The position numbers and the translations under genes are program-made. From Rubellimicrobium sp. (lineage in GTDB: Bacteria > Pseudomonadota > Alphaproteobacteria > Rhodobacterales > Rhodobacteraceae), in contig JAFIEN010000006.1 of assembly GCA_020832515.1 (NCBI GenBank), positions 1 through 33,183 of the forward strand: a stretch of 33,183 nt of DNA, written 5' to 3'. Every line of letters begins with the position of its first letter. Position 1 is the stretch's first letter. The notes below the pieces were generated by a model. That model had not been told where the DNA came from and ran no database searches. It saw only the letters and a list, made by a program, of their open reading frames with translations. Shown one piece after another: positions 17,357 through 25,828 of this stretch.

Positions 17357-18352
17357 GGTCAGGCGGTAGGTCGTCTCGAAAATCTCGCCGGGGCCGAAGG
17401 GCCGCGCGGTGGGCGTGCCCCCGTCGCTGACCGGGTTGGGTGCGCGGGCGGTGGCGGGGCCAAGGCCGAAGGGGGAACAGATGGGTTCCATCCCCAGCGC
17501 AAGGTGGCGGCCGTTCCAGGGGGCCGCCGTCCGCCCCCGGTTGGAATACCACAACAGAAGTGAGGGGTAGACCGCCGGATCCCAGTCGATCCGCACCCGC
17601 CAGCCTTCGGAAGGGTGGGCAAGGGCGGCTGTCCCGTTGATGCCGTCCAGCTGGAGAAGCTCCTCGATCGCGCCGGGCAGTGGAACATGGGCCGCGTCGC
17701 GGGTGCCGCCGGTGCGGTCGGGGACAGTGGAGAGGTCGTCGAAGGTCCGGTCGATGGCAAAGGCTGTGGCACCCGGTTCGACTGTGCCGGGATAGGTGCG
17801 CCCGGTGCGGAAGGCGCCGGGTTCGATCCGCGCCGCGCCGGGGACATCGGGCAGGCGGAAGGTGAAGTGTAGCCCAAGGGGCAGGGTGCAGGCCGCCCGC
17901 GTCTCGATCCGCAGGGTGAAATCCAGCGCCGCCCCCTCGGATGCTGCCGAGACGATCCGCTTCAGCCGCTTCACGGGATGGCCCGAAGGATAGTCCAGCG
18001 ACAGGGCAAGGGTCCCCTGCCCGGCGTCCTCCCACTGCCAGTGGCGGTTGGACGAGGGGCCGTGCGGTTCCTCGCCCGGTTCGGGGTCGCCCAGCAGAGG
18101 CGCCCAGCGGGCGGGGGTGTCTTCGACCACGGGGACGGAATAGCCGAAGGGCACGCAGGGCCATTCGCCGCGCAGCGCCTGCAGGATGCCGGGCAGGTCC
18201 GCTGCCGCCGGGTCGTCCTCCCATGGGGCGATATGCAGCGGGCTGACCTGCCGCCCGTCGGGCAGGACAAAGACTGCAGGGCCGACCATGGCGCCCAGTG
18301 CGCGGATGGCAAAAGCCACGCGTGGCCCCGCCGCTGACCTGACCATCGTCAT
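17342..18352 (-). CDS. Aldose 1-epimerase family protein
   Basis: 'SPLHIAPWEDD', 'HGPSSNRHWQW', mutarotase-like beta-rich architecture; overlaps the enoyl-CoA hydratase stop region (ATGA). Confidence 0.7.
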   Translation of the reverse strand: MTMVRSAAGPRVAFAIRALGAMVGPAVFVLPDGRQVSPLHIAPWEDDPAAADLPGILQALRGEWPCVPFGYSVPVVEDTPARWAPLLGDPEPGEEPHGPSSNRHWQWEDAGQGTLALSLDYPSGHPVKRLKRIVSAASEGAALDFTLRIETRAACTLPLGLHFTFRLPDVPGAARIEPGAFRTGRTYPGTVEPGATAFAIDRTFDDLSTVPDRTGGTRDAAHVPLPGAIEELLQLDGINGTAALAHPSEGWRVRIDWDPAVYPSLLLWYSNRGRTAAPWNGRHLALGMEPICSPFGLGPATARAPNPVSDGGTPTARPFGPGEIFETTYRLTVEPL

Positions 18353-19134
18353 GGCCGCCCCTTTTCTGCGGCCTTTGCCGCGCTGCGTTCGGCGAAGGCG
18401 CGGACGCGGGCCTGACCGGTCTCGCTGCGGTAAAGCGCCGTGACAAGCGCGCGTTCGGCCTCGAAGCCCGGCGTCGGGTCGGGGTCCAGCGCCAGTGCCG
18501 TCAGCCGTTTCAGCCCCTCGACCGCGTCCGGCGGCTCCGCCGCGATCCCTTCGGCAAGCTCTTGCGCGCGGGGCAGCAGTGCATCAGTGGCCAGCACCTC
18601 GGCCACGAAACCGCAGGCGACGAAATCGGAGGCCGGGTAAATGCCGCCCGTCAGCAGCATGTGGTTCGCCCGGTTCCGCCCAAGCTTGCGCGTCGCGCGC
18701 TGCGTGCCACCGCCGCCGGGGACAAGGCCCAGCTTGATCTCGGGCAGGCCGAAGCGGGCCTTCTCGGAGGCCAGCACGATGTCGCAGGCCAGAACGATCT
18801 CGAACCCGCCGCCAAGAGCATAGCCGTTGACGGCGGCGATCACCGGCTTGGCGTTCTGCTCGATCGCGGCATACATCCGCGCGCCGGCCTTTTGAAAGGC
18901 GTCGAATTCCGCTTCGGTCTGGGTCGCGTATTCCTTGATATCGGCCCCGGCCATGAAGCCCTTGCCTTCGCCGGTGACGACGATGGCCCCCACGGCTGCA
19001 TCAGCGGACAGGCTTTCGAAGGCCTCCGTGATCTCGCCCATCATCTGCTTGTTCATGGCGTTGAGCTGATCGGCCCGGCGGAAGGTGACGATGGCCACGC
19101 GACCCGCGCGGGTGATGCTGACGGTGTCCATCAT
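18349..19134 (-). CDS. Enoyl-CoA hydratase/isomerase (crotonase family)
   Basis: 'FMAGADIKEYA' oxyanion segment, 'GYALGGGFEIVLACDIVLASEKARFGLPEIKLGLVPGGGGTQR' with both expected Glu positions. Confidence 0.93.
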   Translation of the reverse strand: MMDTVSITRAGRVAIVTFRRADQLNAMNKQMMGEITEAFESLSADAAVGAIVVTGEGKGFMAGADIKEYATQTEAEFDAFQKAGARMYAAIEQNAKPVIAAVNGYALGGGFEIVLACDIVLASEKARFGLPEIKLGLVPGGGGTQRATRKLGRNRANHMLLTGGIYPASDFVACGFVAEVLATDALLPRAQELAEGIAAEPPDAVEGLKRLTALALDPDPTPGFEAERALVTALYRSETGQARVRAFAERSAAKAAEKGRP

Positions 19135-20336
19135 GCCTCCTGCACGGTCATGTCGCCCGCCGCCTCGAGCGCTGCGATCTCGTCGGCCGACAGCCCGTAT
19201 TCGGCAAGGATCTCGCGCCCGTGCTGGCCGATCATCGGGGCGGGGCGGCGGATCTCGGGGGGTGTCTCGCTCATCCTGATTGCGGGGGCCACGACCTTGA
19301 CCCGGCCACCGCGCGGATGGTCGTACTCACCGATCATGCCCATGTGACGCACCTGCGGGTCCTCGGCTGCGGTGCGGATGTCGTTGACCTGCGCGCACCA
19401 GACATCGACCGCAAGAAGGCGTGCCAGCAGGTCATCGCGGTCGAACCTGCGGGTCTCGGCATTGACCTTTTCCCAGACCTCGTCGCGCTTGTCGTAAAGC
19501 ACCGTCAGGTCGTCATATTCCGCCAGATGCGGCGCCTGAAGCACGTCGTAAAGCACCTTGAACGGGCTCATCGCGATCGAGACGAACTGGCCGTCGCGGG
19601 TTTCATAGATGCCGAAGGGGGCCTGAATGCCGGGATGGCCGATGCCGGAATTGGGCCGGACGAAATCCTGCCCAAGGTTCAGGACGGCCACATACTCCTG
19701 ATTGAGATGGGCCATCATCCCCGCCAGCAGGTTGACCTCGATCTTCTGCCCCTTGCCGGTGCGCGAGCGGTAGAGCAGGGCTGCAAGGATGCCATAGACC
19801 ATGTTCATCGCGCCGATCTGGTCTGCCAGCCCGGCCCCCGCAGGGATCGGCGGGCCGTCGCCGCGCCCGGTGTTGCTGGCCAGCCCCGCCAGACCCTGGA
19901 TCAGCATGTCCTGTCCGGGGCGGTCCACATAGGGGCCGTCCTCGCCATAGCCCGAGCCCGAGCAATAGACGATGCCGGGATTGACCGCCCGGAAATCCTC
20001 GTAGCCATAACCCAGCTTCGCCATCACGCCGGGGCGGAAGTTCTGGACCACCACATCCGCCGTCTCGGCCATCTTCATCACGATCCGCCGCACCTCGGCG
20101 CTTTTCAGGTTCAGCGCGATGGAGCGTTTGTTGCGGTTCCAGGCAAGGAAGTTGGGGCTTTCACCGTCCCCCACCCATTTGGCGAAGAAGGTCATCGAGC
20201 GGAACAGGTCGCCCGGCCCCGCGCGTTCGATCTTGATGACATTGGCCCCCAGATCGCCAAGCAGTTGGGTCGCGAAAGGCCCCTGCAGAAGGTGGCTGAA
20301 ATCAAGGATCGTGATCCCGTCGAGTGCCTTGTCCAT
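19131..20336 (-). CDS. CaiB/BaiF (type III) CoA-transferase
   Basis: 'MDKALDGITILDFSHLLQGPFATQLLGDLGANVIKIE', 'NFRPGVMAKLG', catalytic-Asp segment 'DRPGQDMLIQGLAG'. Confidence 0.95.
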   Translation of the reverse strand: MDKALDGITILDFSHLLQGPFATQLLGDLGANVIKIERAGPGDLFRSMTFFAKWVGDGESPNFLAWNRNKRSIALNLKSAEVRRIVMKMAETADVVVQNFRPGVMAKLGYGYEDFRAVNPGIVYCSGSGYGEDGPYVDRPGQDMLIQGLAGLASNTGRGDGPPIPAGAGLADQIGAMNMVYGILAALLYRSRTGKGQKIEVNLLAGMMAHLNQEYVAVLNLGQDFVRPNSGIGHPGIQAPFGIYETRDGQFVSIAMSPFKVLYDVLQAPHLAEYDDLTVLYDKRDEVWEKVNAETRRFDRDDLLARLLAVDVWCAQVNDIRTAAEDPQVRHMGMIGEYDHPRGGRVKVVAPAIRMSETPPEIRRPAPMIGQHGREILAEYGLSADEIAALEAAGDMTVQEA

Positions 20337-20354
20337 GGTTCCTGTCCTTTTGCC

Positions 20355-21140
20355 TCAAACCAGATCGGGCACATAGCGGGGTGTCACGCACAGGCCCCCG
20401 TCCACGCGCAGATCGACCCCGGTGGTGAACCCCGCCGCATCCGAGGCAAGATAGACCGCCGCCTCGGCCACTTCCTCGGGCCGGCCGATACGGCCCATGG
20501 GATGCATCTTGACCCAGGCCCGTGCCACCGCTTCGCCCATCTGGGCGATGACGCCTTCGTTCATCGGCGTGGCGATGGTGCCGGGCGAGATCGAGTTGAC
20601 GCGGATGCCCGCAGGCCCGAACTCGACCGCCATCTGCCGGGTCATCGCCATGACCGCGCCCTTGGCGCCGGCATAGGCCGTCCAGCCATCGAGCCCGATA
20701 TGCCCCTGCGCCGAGGCCATGTTGATGATCGACCCCGATCCCTGCGCGATCATGTGGGGCAGCGCGTATTTGCAGCCGCGAAAGACCGAGGTCAGGTTGA
20801 CCGCGATCAGGCGGTGCCACTGGTCATCCGTCATCTCGTGCACCGGCATCCCGCCGATGGCCACGGCGGCATTGTTCACCAGCACGTCAATCCGTCCGCC
20901 CCAAGTCAGGGTGCGTTCGATCATCGCGCGGATGTCCCCCTCTTCGGCCACGTCGCAGCGGATGAATTCCGCCTCGGCGCCCCCGTCGCGAAGCGCCTTT
21001 GCCGCCGCCTCGCCCTTGTCCGCGTCGATGTCGGACAGCACGACACAGGCCCCCTCGGCGGCCATTGCTTTCGCGATCGCATGGCCGATCCCGTCCGCCG
21101 CCCCCGTGATCGCCGCGATCTTGCCCTTCAGTCGTTTCAT
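20355..21140 (-). CDS. SDR family NAD(P)-dependent oxidoreductase
   Basis: 'ITGAADGIGHAIA', 'NNAAVAIGG', 'MASAQGHIGLDGWTAYAGAKGAV' (S...YxxxK). Confidence 0.94.
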   Translation of the reverse strand: MKRLKGKIAAITGAADGIGHAIAKAMAAEGACVVLSDIDADKGEAAAKALRDGGAEAEFIRCDVAEEGDIRAMIERTLTWGGRIDVLVNNAAVAIGGMPVHEMTDDQWHRLIAVNLTSVFRGCKYALPHMIAQGSGSIINMASAQGHIGLDGWTAYAGAKGAVMAMTRQMAVEFGPAGIRVNSISPGTIATPMNEGVIAQMGEAVARAWVKMHPMGRIGRPEEVAEAAVYLASDAAGFTTGVDLRVDGGLCVTPRYVPDLV

Positions 21141-21152
21141 GGCCTTTCCCCC

Positions 21153-22121
21153 CTAGCGCCTGCGCCGTTGTGTTTCGTCCAGCGCGACGGCGGCGATGAT
21201 GATCAGTCCGGTGATGACAAGCTGCCATTCGGTGGGCAGCCGCAACTGCCCCAGCCCGTTGGCAAGGAACGCAAGGATCAACACCCCCAGCGCCACACCC
21301 CAAAGCGTGCCGATCCCGCCTGCAAGGCTGATGCCGCCCAGCACGACGGCGGCGACCACCTGAAACTCGAACCCGATGCCCGTCACATGCACCGCAGATC
21401 CCAGGCGCGAGGACAGAAGGATACCCGCCACGGCCGTCAGCAGGGCCGAGATGACGAAGGTCAGGAACTTGACCTTCCGCACGTCATATCCCGCCAGTCG
21501 CGCCACCTCGGCATTGCCGCCCACGGCATAGACCTGCCGCCCGAAGGGGCGGTATTTCAGGACCCAGACGAAGAACAGGAGCACGACGATCCCTGCAACG
21601 GCGGGCCAGGGCAGGATGCCGAACAGCCGCCCGTTGCCGATCTGGTAGAAACTTTCCAGCATCACCCGGTCCGGGATCGCGCGCTGCCCGGTGTAAAGGT
21701 AGATCAGGCCGCGCAGGACGAAGAGCATCCCCAGCGTCACGATCAGTGAGTTGATCCGCGCATAGGCGACAAGCCATCCGTTCACCACGCCCACCACCAG
21801 CGCAAATCCCAGGGCCGCCGCGATGCCAAGGCCCATCGAGCCGGTTTCGTTCATCACCACGATCAAGGGCACCGCCACCGCGCCCAGAAGCGAGCCGACC
21901 GAGACGTCGATCTCGCCCGCCAGAACCACGATGGCCACGCCTACGCCCGCGATCAGCGGAAAGGCGGCCTGGCCCAGGACATTGGTGATGTTGCGCTGGG
22001 TCAGGAACGTATCGGCGGCCAGCGTGAAGAACACGATCAGCACGGCAAGGCTGAAGGCCAGCGCCGGTTCGTTGCGGGCCGCCAGCCGCCGCAACCTGCC
22101 CGCGTCAGAGGATGGCGGCAT
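21153..22121 (-). CDS. CUT2 ABC transporter permease (RbsC-like)
   Basis: 'GVGVAIVVLAGEIDVSVGSLLG', 'AVVLGGISLAGGIGTLWGVALGVLIL' typical of BPD_transp_2. Confidence 0.94.
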   Translation of the reverse strand: MPPSSDAGRLRRLAARNEPALAFSLAVLIVFFTLAADTFLTQRNITNVLGQAAFPLIAGVGVAIVVLAGEIDVSVGSLLGAVAVPLIVVMNETGSMGLGIAAALGFALVVGVVNGWLVAYARINSLIVTLGMLFVLRGLIYLYTGQRAIPDRVMLESFYQIGNGRLFGILPWPAVAGIVVLLFFVWVLKYRPFGRQVYAVGGNAEVARLAGYDVRKVKFLTFVISALLTAVAGILLSSRLGSAVHVTGIGFEFQVVAAVVLGGISLAGGIGTLWGVALGVLILAFLANGLGQLRLPTEWQLVITGLIIIAAVALDETQRRRR

Positions 22122-23610
22122 TGAGTATCTCCTCCTGCGTGGCGGTGGCGGCGTCCAGTTCTGCGGTGATCCGGCCGCCGGCCATCACCATGATCCGGTC
22201 CGACAGGCCCAGAAGCTCGGGCATTTCCGAGGTCATCATCACCACCGCCAGCCCCTGCGAGGCCAGCTGGTCGATCAGGGCAAAGATCTCGGCTTTTGCG
22301 CCCACGTCGATGCCGCGCGTCGGTTCGTCCACCACGATCACCTTGAGCCCCTTGAGAAGCCAGCGCGACACCAGAACCTTCTGCTGGTTGCCCCCCGACA
22401 GAAGCTTGATCGGCTGGTCAAGCCCGGGGGTGCGGATGCGGAAGCGGTCGACATAATCCTGAACCGCCGCCCGTTCGCGCCGCCCGTCGATGAACGGCCC
22501 CTTCGCCCATTTGGGCAGCGAGGCAAGCGAGGCATTGGCCGTCACCTCGAGGTCGAGCATCAGCCCCTCGCGCTTGCGGTCCTCGCTCAGAAGGCCGATG
22601 CCAAGCCGCACGCCGGTGGCCGTGTCATGCGGCGAAAGGGGGGTGCCGTCGATCTCGATCCGGCCCGCCCGGATGCGGTCGAAACCGACGATGGCCTTGG
22701 CCAGTTCCGTCCGCCCCGCGCCCATCAGGCCGAAGAAGCCCACCACCTCGCCCGCCCGCGCGGTAAAGGCGATGTCGCGCAGCCCCGTCGCCGTCTCAAG
22801 ATCCTCGACCGAAAGCATGATTTCGCCCGGCACATGCCCGCGCGTGCGGGGATAGAGCGCCTCGATCTTGCGGCCGATCATGTCGTGGATCAGGCTGTCC
22901 TCGGTATGCTCGGCCTTGGGTTTCGTCGAGACATGCCGCCCGTCGCGCAGGACGGTGACCGTGTCGGCGATGGCAAAGATCTCGTCCAGCTTGTGACTGA
23001 CATAAAGGACCGCAATCCCCAGCCCGGTCAGGCGGCGGATGACGGCGAAAAGCTGCTCGACCTCGGCGGGGGTCAGGGACGAAGAGGGTTCGTCCATCAC
23101 CACGATCCGGGCATCCTTGGCCAGCGCGCGCGCGATCTCGACCATCTGCTGCTGGCTGACGGGCAGGTCGCGGACCTTTGCGCGCGGATCGACGGCAAAG
23201 CCCACCCGGTCGAACAGGGCGCGGGCCTCGTCCTCGATCTGCCGCCAGCGGATCGAACCGCCGGGGCCCACGGGATATTCGCCCAGAAACAGGTTCTCGG
23301 CGACGGTGAATTCGTCGATCAGCGCGATTTCCTGAAACACGACCTTGACCCCGCGCGCGAGCGCGTCGCGCGGCGATTGCAGCGCCACCTCTTCGCCCCC
23401 GATCCGGATCGTGCCCTCGTCGGGCAGATAGACCCCGGCAAGGATCTTGATCAGCGTCGACTTGCCCGCCCCGTTTTCGCCCATCAGCGCATGAACCCGG
23501 CCCGGTTCAAGCCGCAGGCCCACATCCTCGAGCGCGACCACGCCGGGAAAGCGCTTGCCGATTCCCGTCATCTCGAGCGCCGGTGCCAGCGTCATGGCGT
23601 CAGTGTCCAT
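22105..23610 (-). CDS. CUT2 ABC transporter ATP-binding protein with two NBDs (RbsA/MglA-like)
   Basis: Walker A 'GENGAGKST', signature-like 'LPVSQQQMVEIARALAKD', 'DEPSSSLT'; second NBD 'LLSGGNQQKVLVSRWLLKGLKVIVVDEPTRGIDVGAK'; start chosen at ATG 23610 overlapping the permease stop. Confidence 0.95.
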   Translation of the reverse strand: MDTDAMTLAPALEMTGIGKRFPGVVALEDVGLRLEPGRVHALMGENGAGKSTLIKILAGVYLPDEGTIRIGGEEVALQSPRDALARGVKVVFQEIALIDEFTVAENLFLGEYPVGPGGSIRWRQIEDEARALFDRVGFAVDPRAKVRDLPVSQQQMVEIARALAKDARIVVMDEPSSSLTPAEVEQLFAVIRRLTGLGIAVLYVSHKLDEIFAIADTVTVLRDGRHVSTKPKAEHTEDSLIHDMIGRKIEALYPRTRGHVPGEIMLSVEDLETATGLRDIAFTARAGEVVGFFGLMGAGRTELAKAIVGFDRIRAGRIEIDGTPLSPHDTATGVRLGIGLLSEDRKREGLMLDLEVTANASLASLPKWAKGPFIDGRRERAAVQDYVDRFRIRTPGLDQPIKLLSGGNQQKVLVSRWLLKGLKVIVVDEPTRGIDVGAKAEIFALIDQLASQGLAVVMMTSEMPELLGLSDRIMVMAGGRITAELDAATATQEEILNAAIL

Positions 23611-24574
23611 CGCCCCGCCTCCGCACCTGATCAAGCCATGTGGCAAGGATGATGACGACGCCCGGCACCACCATCTGCAGGTCCTGGTTCCAGCGCAGGA
23701 TGATGATGCCGTTGTCGATCACCTTGAGCACCAGTACGCCAAGGATCGTGCCAAGGATCGTGCCCCGCCCGCCCGACAGGCTGGTCCCGCCAAGGATCAC
23801 GGCGGCCACGACCGTCAGCTCGAACCCGCGCCCCGCCGTGGGCTGGCCCGCATTCATGAGCGAGGCAAGGATCAACCCGGCAAGCCCCGTCAGAAGCCCG
23901 GTCAGGACGAACAGGGTGAAGCGCAACCGCTCGGGCCTGAGGCCCGCCAGCCGCGCGGCGGTGGCATTGGCGCCGACCGCATAGATCGACCGGCCCGCGA
24001 CGGTGCGCGACAACACGATCCATGCAAGGATGCAAACGATAGTCGCAAGGATCACGGGGATCGGCACCGGGCCGACATAGCCGGTGGACAGCGTGGTGAA
24101 GGACGGGAGTTGATGACGGTTCTGCACCGCCTCGCGCGTGTAGAGATAGACGCCGCCCTGCAGGATCATCAGCGTGGCAATGGTGGCGATCAGCGAATTG
24201 ACCCGAAGCCGGGTCACCACCACACCGTTGAACACGCCCACCAGACCGCCGAAGGCGATACCCGCGGCGGCGCCCAGGGCGAAGTTCCCGGTCTTGTTCG
24301 TCACATCCATCGCCACGCAGCCCGAAAAGGCCAGCGAGGCACCGACCGACAGATCGACCTCGGCCGAAATGAGCAGAAGCGTCATCCCCGCCGCCACGAT
24401 CAGGACAAGCGCGCATTGCCGCAGGATGGCGACAAGGTTCTCGGCCGAGAAGAACTGCGCCGAGCCCAGCGAAAAGCCGATCACCAGCAGCACCAGAAGC
24501 CCGAGCAGGATCAGCTGCCCGTTGGCGGCAAGGCCCGTGGCGCGCGCCGGTGCGGCGACGGATGTGTCGGACAT
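23600..24574 (-). CDS. CUT2 ABC transporter permease (RbsC-like)
   Basis: 'MTLLLISAEVDLSVGASLAFSG', 'AVILGGTSLSGGRGTILGTILGVLVL'. Confidence 0.94.
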   Translation of the reverse strand: MSDTSVAAPARATGLAANGQLILLGLLVLLVIGFSLGSAQFFSAENLVAILRQCALVLIVAAGMTLLLISAEVDLSVGASLAFSGCVAMDVTNKTGNFALGAAAGIAFGGLVGVFNGVVVTRLRVNSLIATIATLMILQGGVYLYTREAVQNRHQLPSFTTLSTGYVGPVPIPVILATIVCILAWIVLSRTVAGRSIYAVGANATAARLAGLRPERLRFTLFVLTGLLTGLAGLILASLMNAGQPTAGRGFELTVVAAVILGGTSLSGGRGTILGTILGVLVLKVIDNGIIILRWNQDLQMVVPGVVIILATWLDQVRRRGDGH

Positions 24575-24596
24575 GGACTGCTCCGGTTCCGGATGG

Positions 24597-24623
24597 TCCC
24601 GGGCGCGCAGGACGCGCCCGGGA
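24597..24623 (-). promoter_or_regulatory. Intercistronic stem-loop between CUT2 binding protein and permease genes
   Basis: TCCCGGGCGCG-CAGGA-CGCGCCCGGGA: perfect 11-bp stem, 5-nt loop. Confidence 0.7.
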
Positions 24624-24633
24624 TCGTTTCACG

Positions 24634-25656
24634 TCAAAGATCGGCGGCCGTCATCATGCAGGCGGCGGGTGCCTCGAGCTGGTTCACATTGTCCCAGTTG
24701 ATCGTGCGCACGTCGCCTTCTACACTGTAGAACTGCTGCCATTCATCCCCCACCATCGGCGCGGTGGGCGAGACGATATGCTCTGGCAGGTCCTCGCCGT
24801 TGAACAGCGCGACCGCGGCGTCAAGCGTGGTGAAGCCCACCTTCTCGGGGAACATCGCCGCCTCGATCCGCCAGGCGGGTTCGGTCTCCATCGCGTTGAT
24901 GAAGGCCAGCCCCTCGCCCCCGGTGCCGACGACCAGCAGGTTGTCCTGATCGCGGCCCGAGGCCTTCCACGCCTGCAGCCCGCCCTGTGCGGAACTGTCG
25001 TTGATGCCGTAGATGATGTTGATCTCGGCATTCTGCGCCAGCGCCGCCGCCGACACCTCGAGCGAGCGGTCGGGGTTGCCGCCGCCGTCAAGGTCATGGA
25101 CCATCACCGCATCCGGGATCACCGTCTGCAGCCCGTCCATGAAGCCCATCGACCGCAGCACCGTGGCCGACAGAAGCGGCAGGCCCACGTTCATCACCCG
25201 CGCCTCGCCGCCCAGATGCTCCATCGCGTGCGCCCCGGCGGCAACACCCGCGTGATAGCCGGTGTCATAGTCGCAGATCGCGACCATCGTGGTCATGCCG
25301 CGCACCGGGTTGCCTTCCAGCACCACGGGCAGCCCCTCTTCGCCGGCGCGGCGCAGAAGCTGGACCACGCCTTCCTCGTTCACGGGCGTGATGATGAGGA
25401 CATCGACGCCCTGCGCCATGAAGTCTTCGGCGGCGGCGATCTGCCGGGCCACGTCAAGGTTGGCGTCCCGCACCTCGAGCTGGATGCCCAGTTCGTCGGC
25501 CCGGTCCTGCATCCCCTTGATCACGTTCTGGTACCACTCGTGCGTGGCGTAGTTGACGATATAGCCGATCCGTTCCGGCGTTTCCGCCACGGCAAGGCCC
25601 GCCGTCAGGGCAAGGGCCGCAACGCCGCCGAAAAGCATGTGGTTGAGCCGTTTCAT
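24634..25656 (-). CDS. CUT2 sugar-binding protein (RbsB-like) with Sec-type signal peptide
   Basis: 'MKRLNHMLFGGVAALALTAGLAVAETPERIGYIVNYATHEWYQNVIKGMQ', 'MAQGVDVLIITPVNEEGV' periplasmic-binding-protein type 1 features. Confidence 0.93.
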   Translation of the reverse strand: MKRLNHMLFGGVAALALTAGLAVAETPERIGYIVNYATHEWYQNVIKGMQDRADELGIQLEVRDANLDVARQIAAAEDFMAQGVDVLIITPVNEEGVVQLLRRAGEEGLPVVLEGNPVRGMTTMVAICDYDTGYHAGVAAGAHAMEHLGGEARVMNVGLPLLSATVLRSMGFMDGLQTVIPDAVMVHDLDGGGNPDRSLEVSAAALAQNAEINIIYGINDSSAQGGLQAWKASGRDQDNLLVVGTGGEGLAFINAMETEPAWRIEAAMFPEKVGFTTLDAAVALFNGEDLPEHIVSPTAPMVGDEWQQFYSVEGDVRTINWDNVNQLEAPAACMMTAADL

Positions 25657-25828
25657 TCCATTCCTCCCGAGCGGTCCGCTCCTCTTTCCGCAAAGGCCCC
25701 CGACCGCGACAGGGCCTTCGTCCGTGGTGTCGGCGGCACGTCACATCGCGCCGACCCCGCCTTTCGCACACGGCAGGCCCACCCCTCCTCCGGGACGGGC
25801 TTGCCGCGTCGATGTCTCTGCACTCCGG

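Noticed and set aside
19221-21749. 842-aa plus-strand ORF
   Set aside because: Antisense to CoA-transferase, SDR and RbsC genes; repetitive H/D/R-rich shadow translation.
22105-23610. Degenerate Walker A (GLMGAGRTE) in the second NBD of the CUT2 ATPase
   Set aside because: This degeneracy is typical for the RbsA/MglA family and not unusual.
21823-23652. 609-aa plus-strand ORF
   Set aside because: Antisense shadow of the RbsA/RbsC genes; no domain-like pattern.
25771-25806. CGGCAGGCCC...GGGCTTGCCG imperfect inverted repeat upstream of the CUT2 binding-protein gene
   Set aside because: Only a 10-bp arm with a mismatch, no T-tract; such pairs are expected by chance in GC-rich intergenic DNA.
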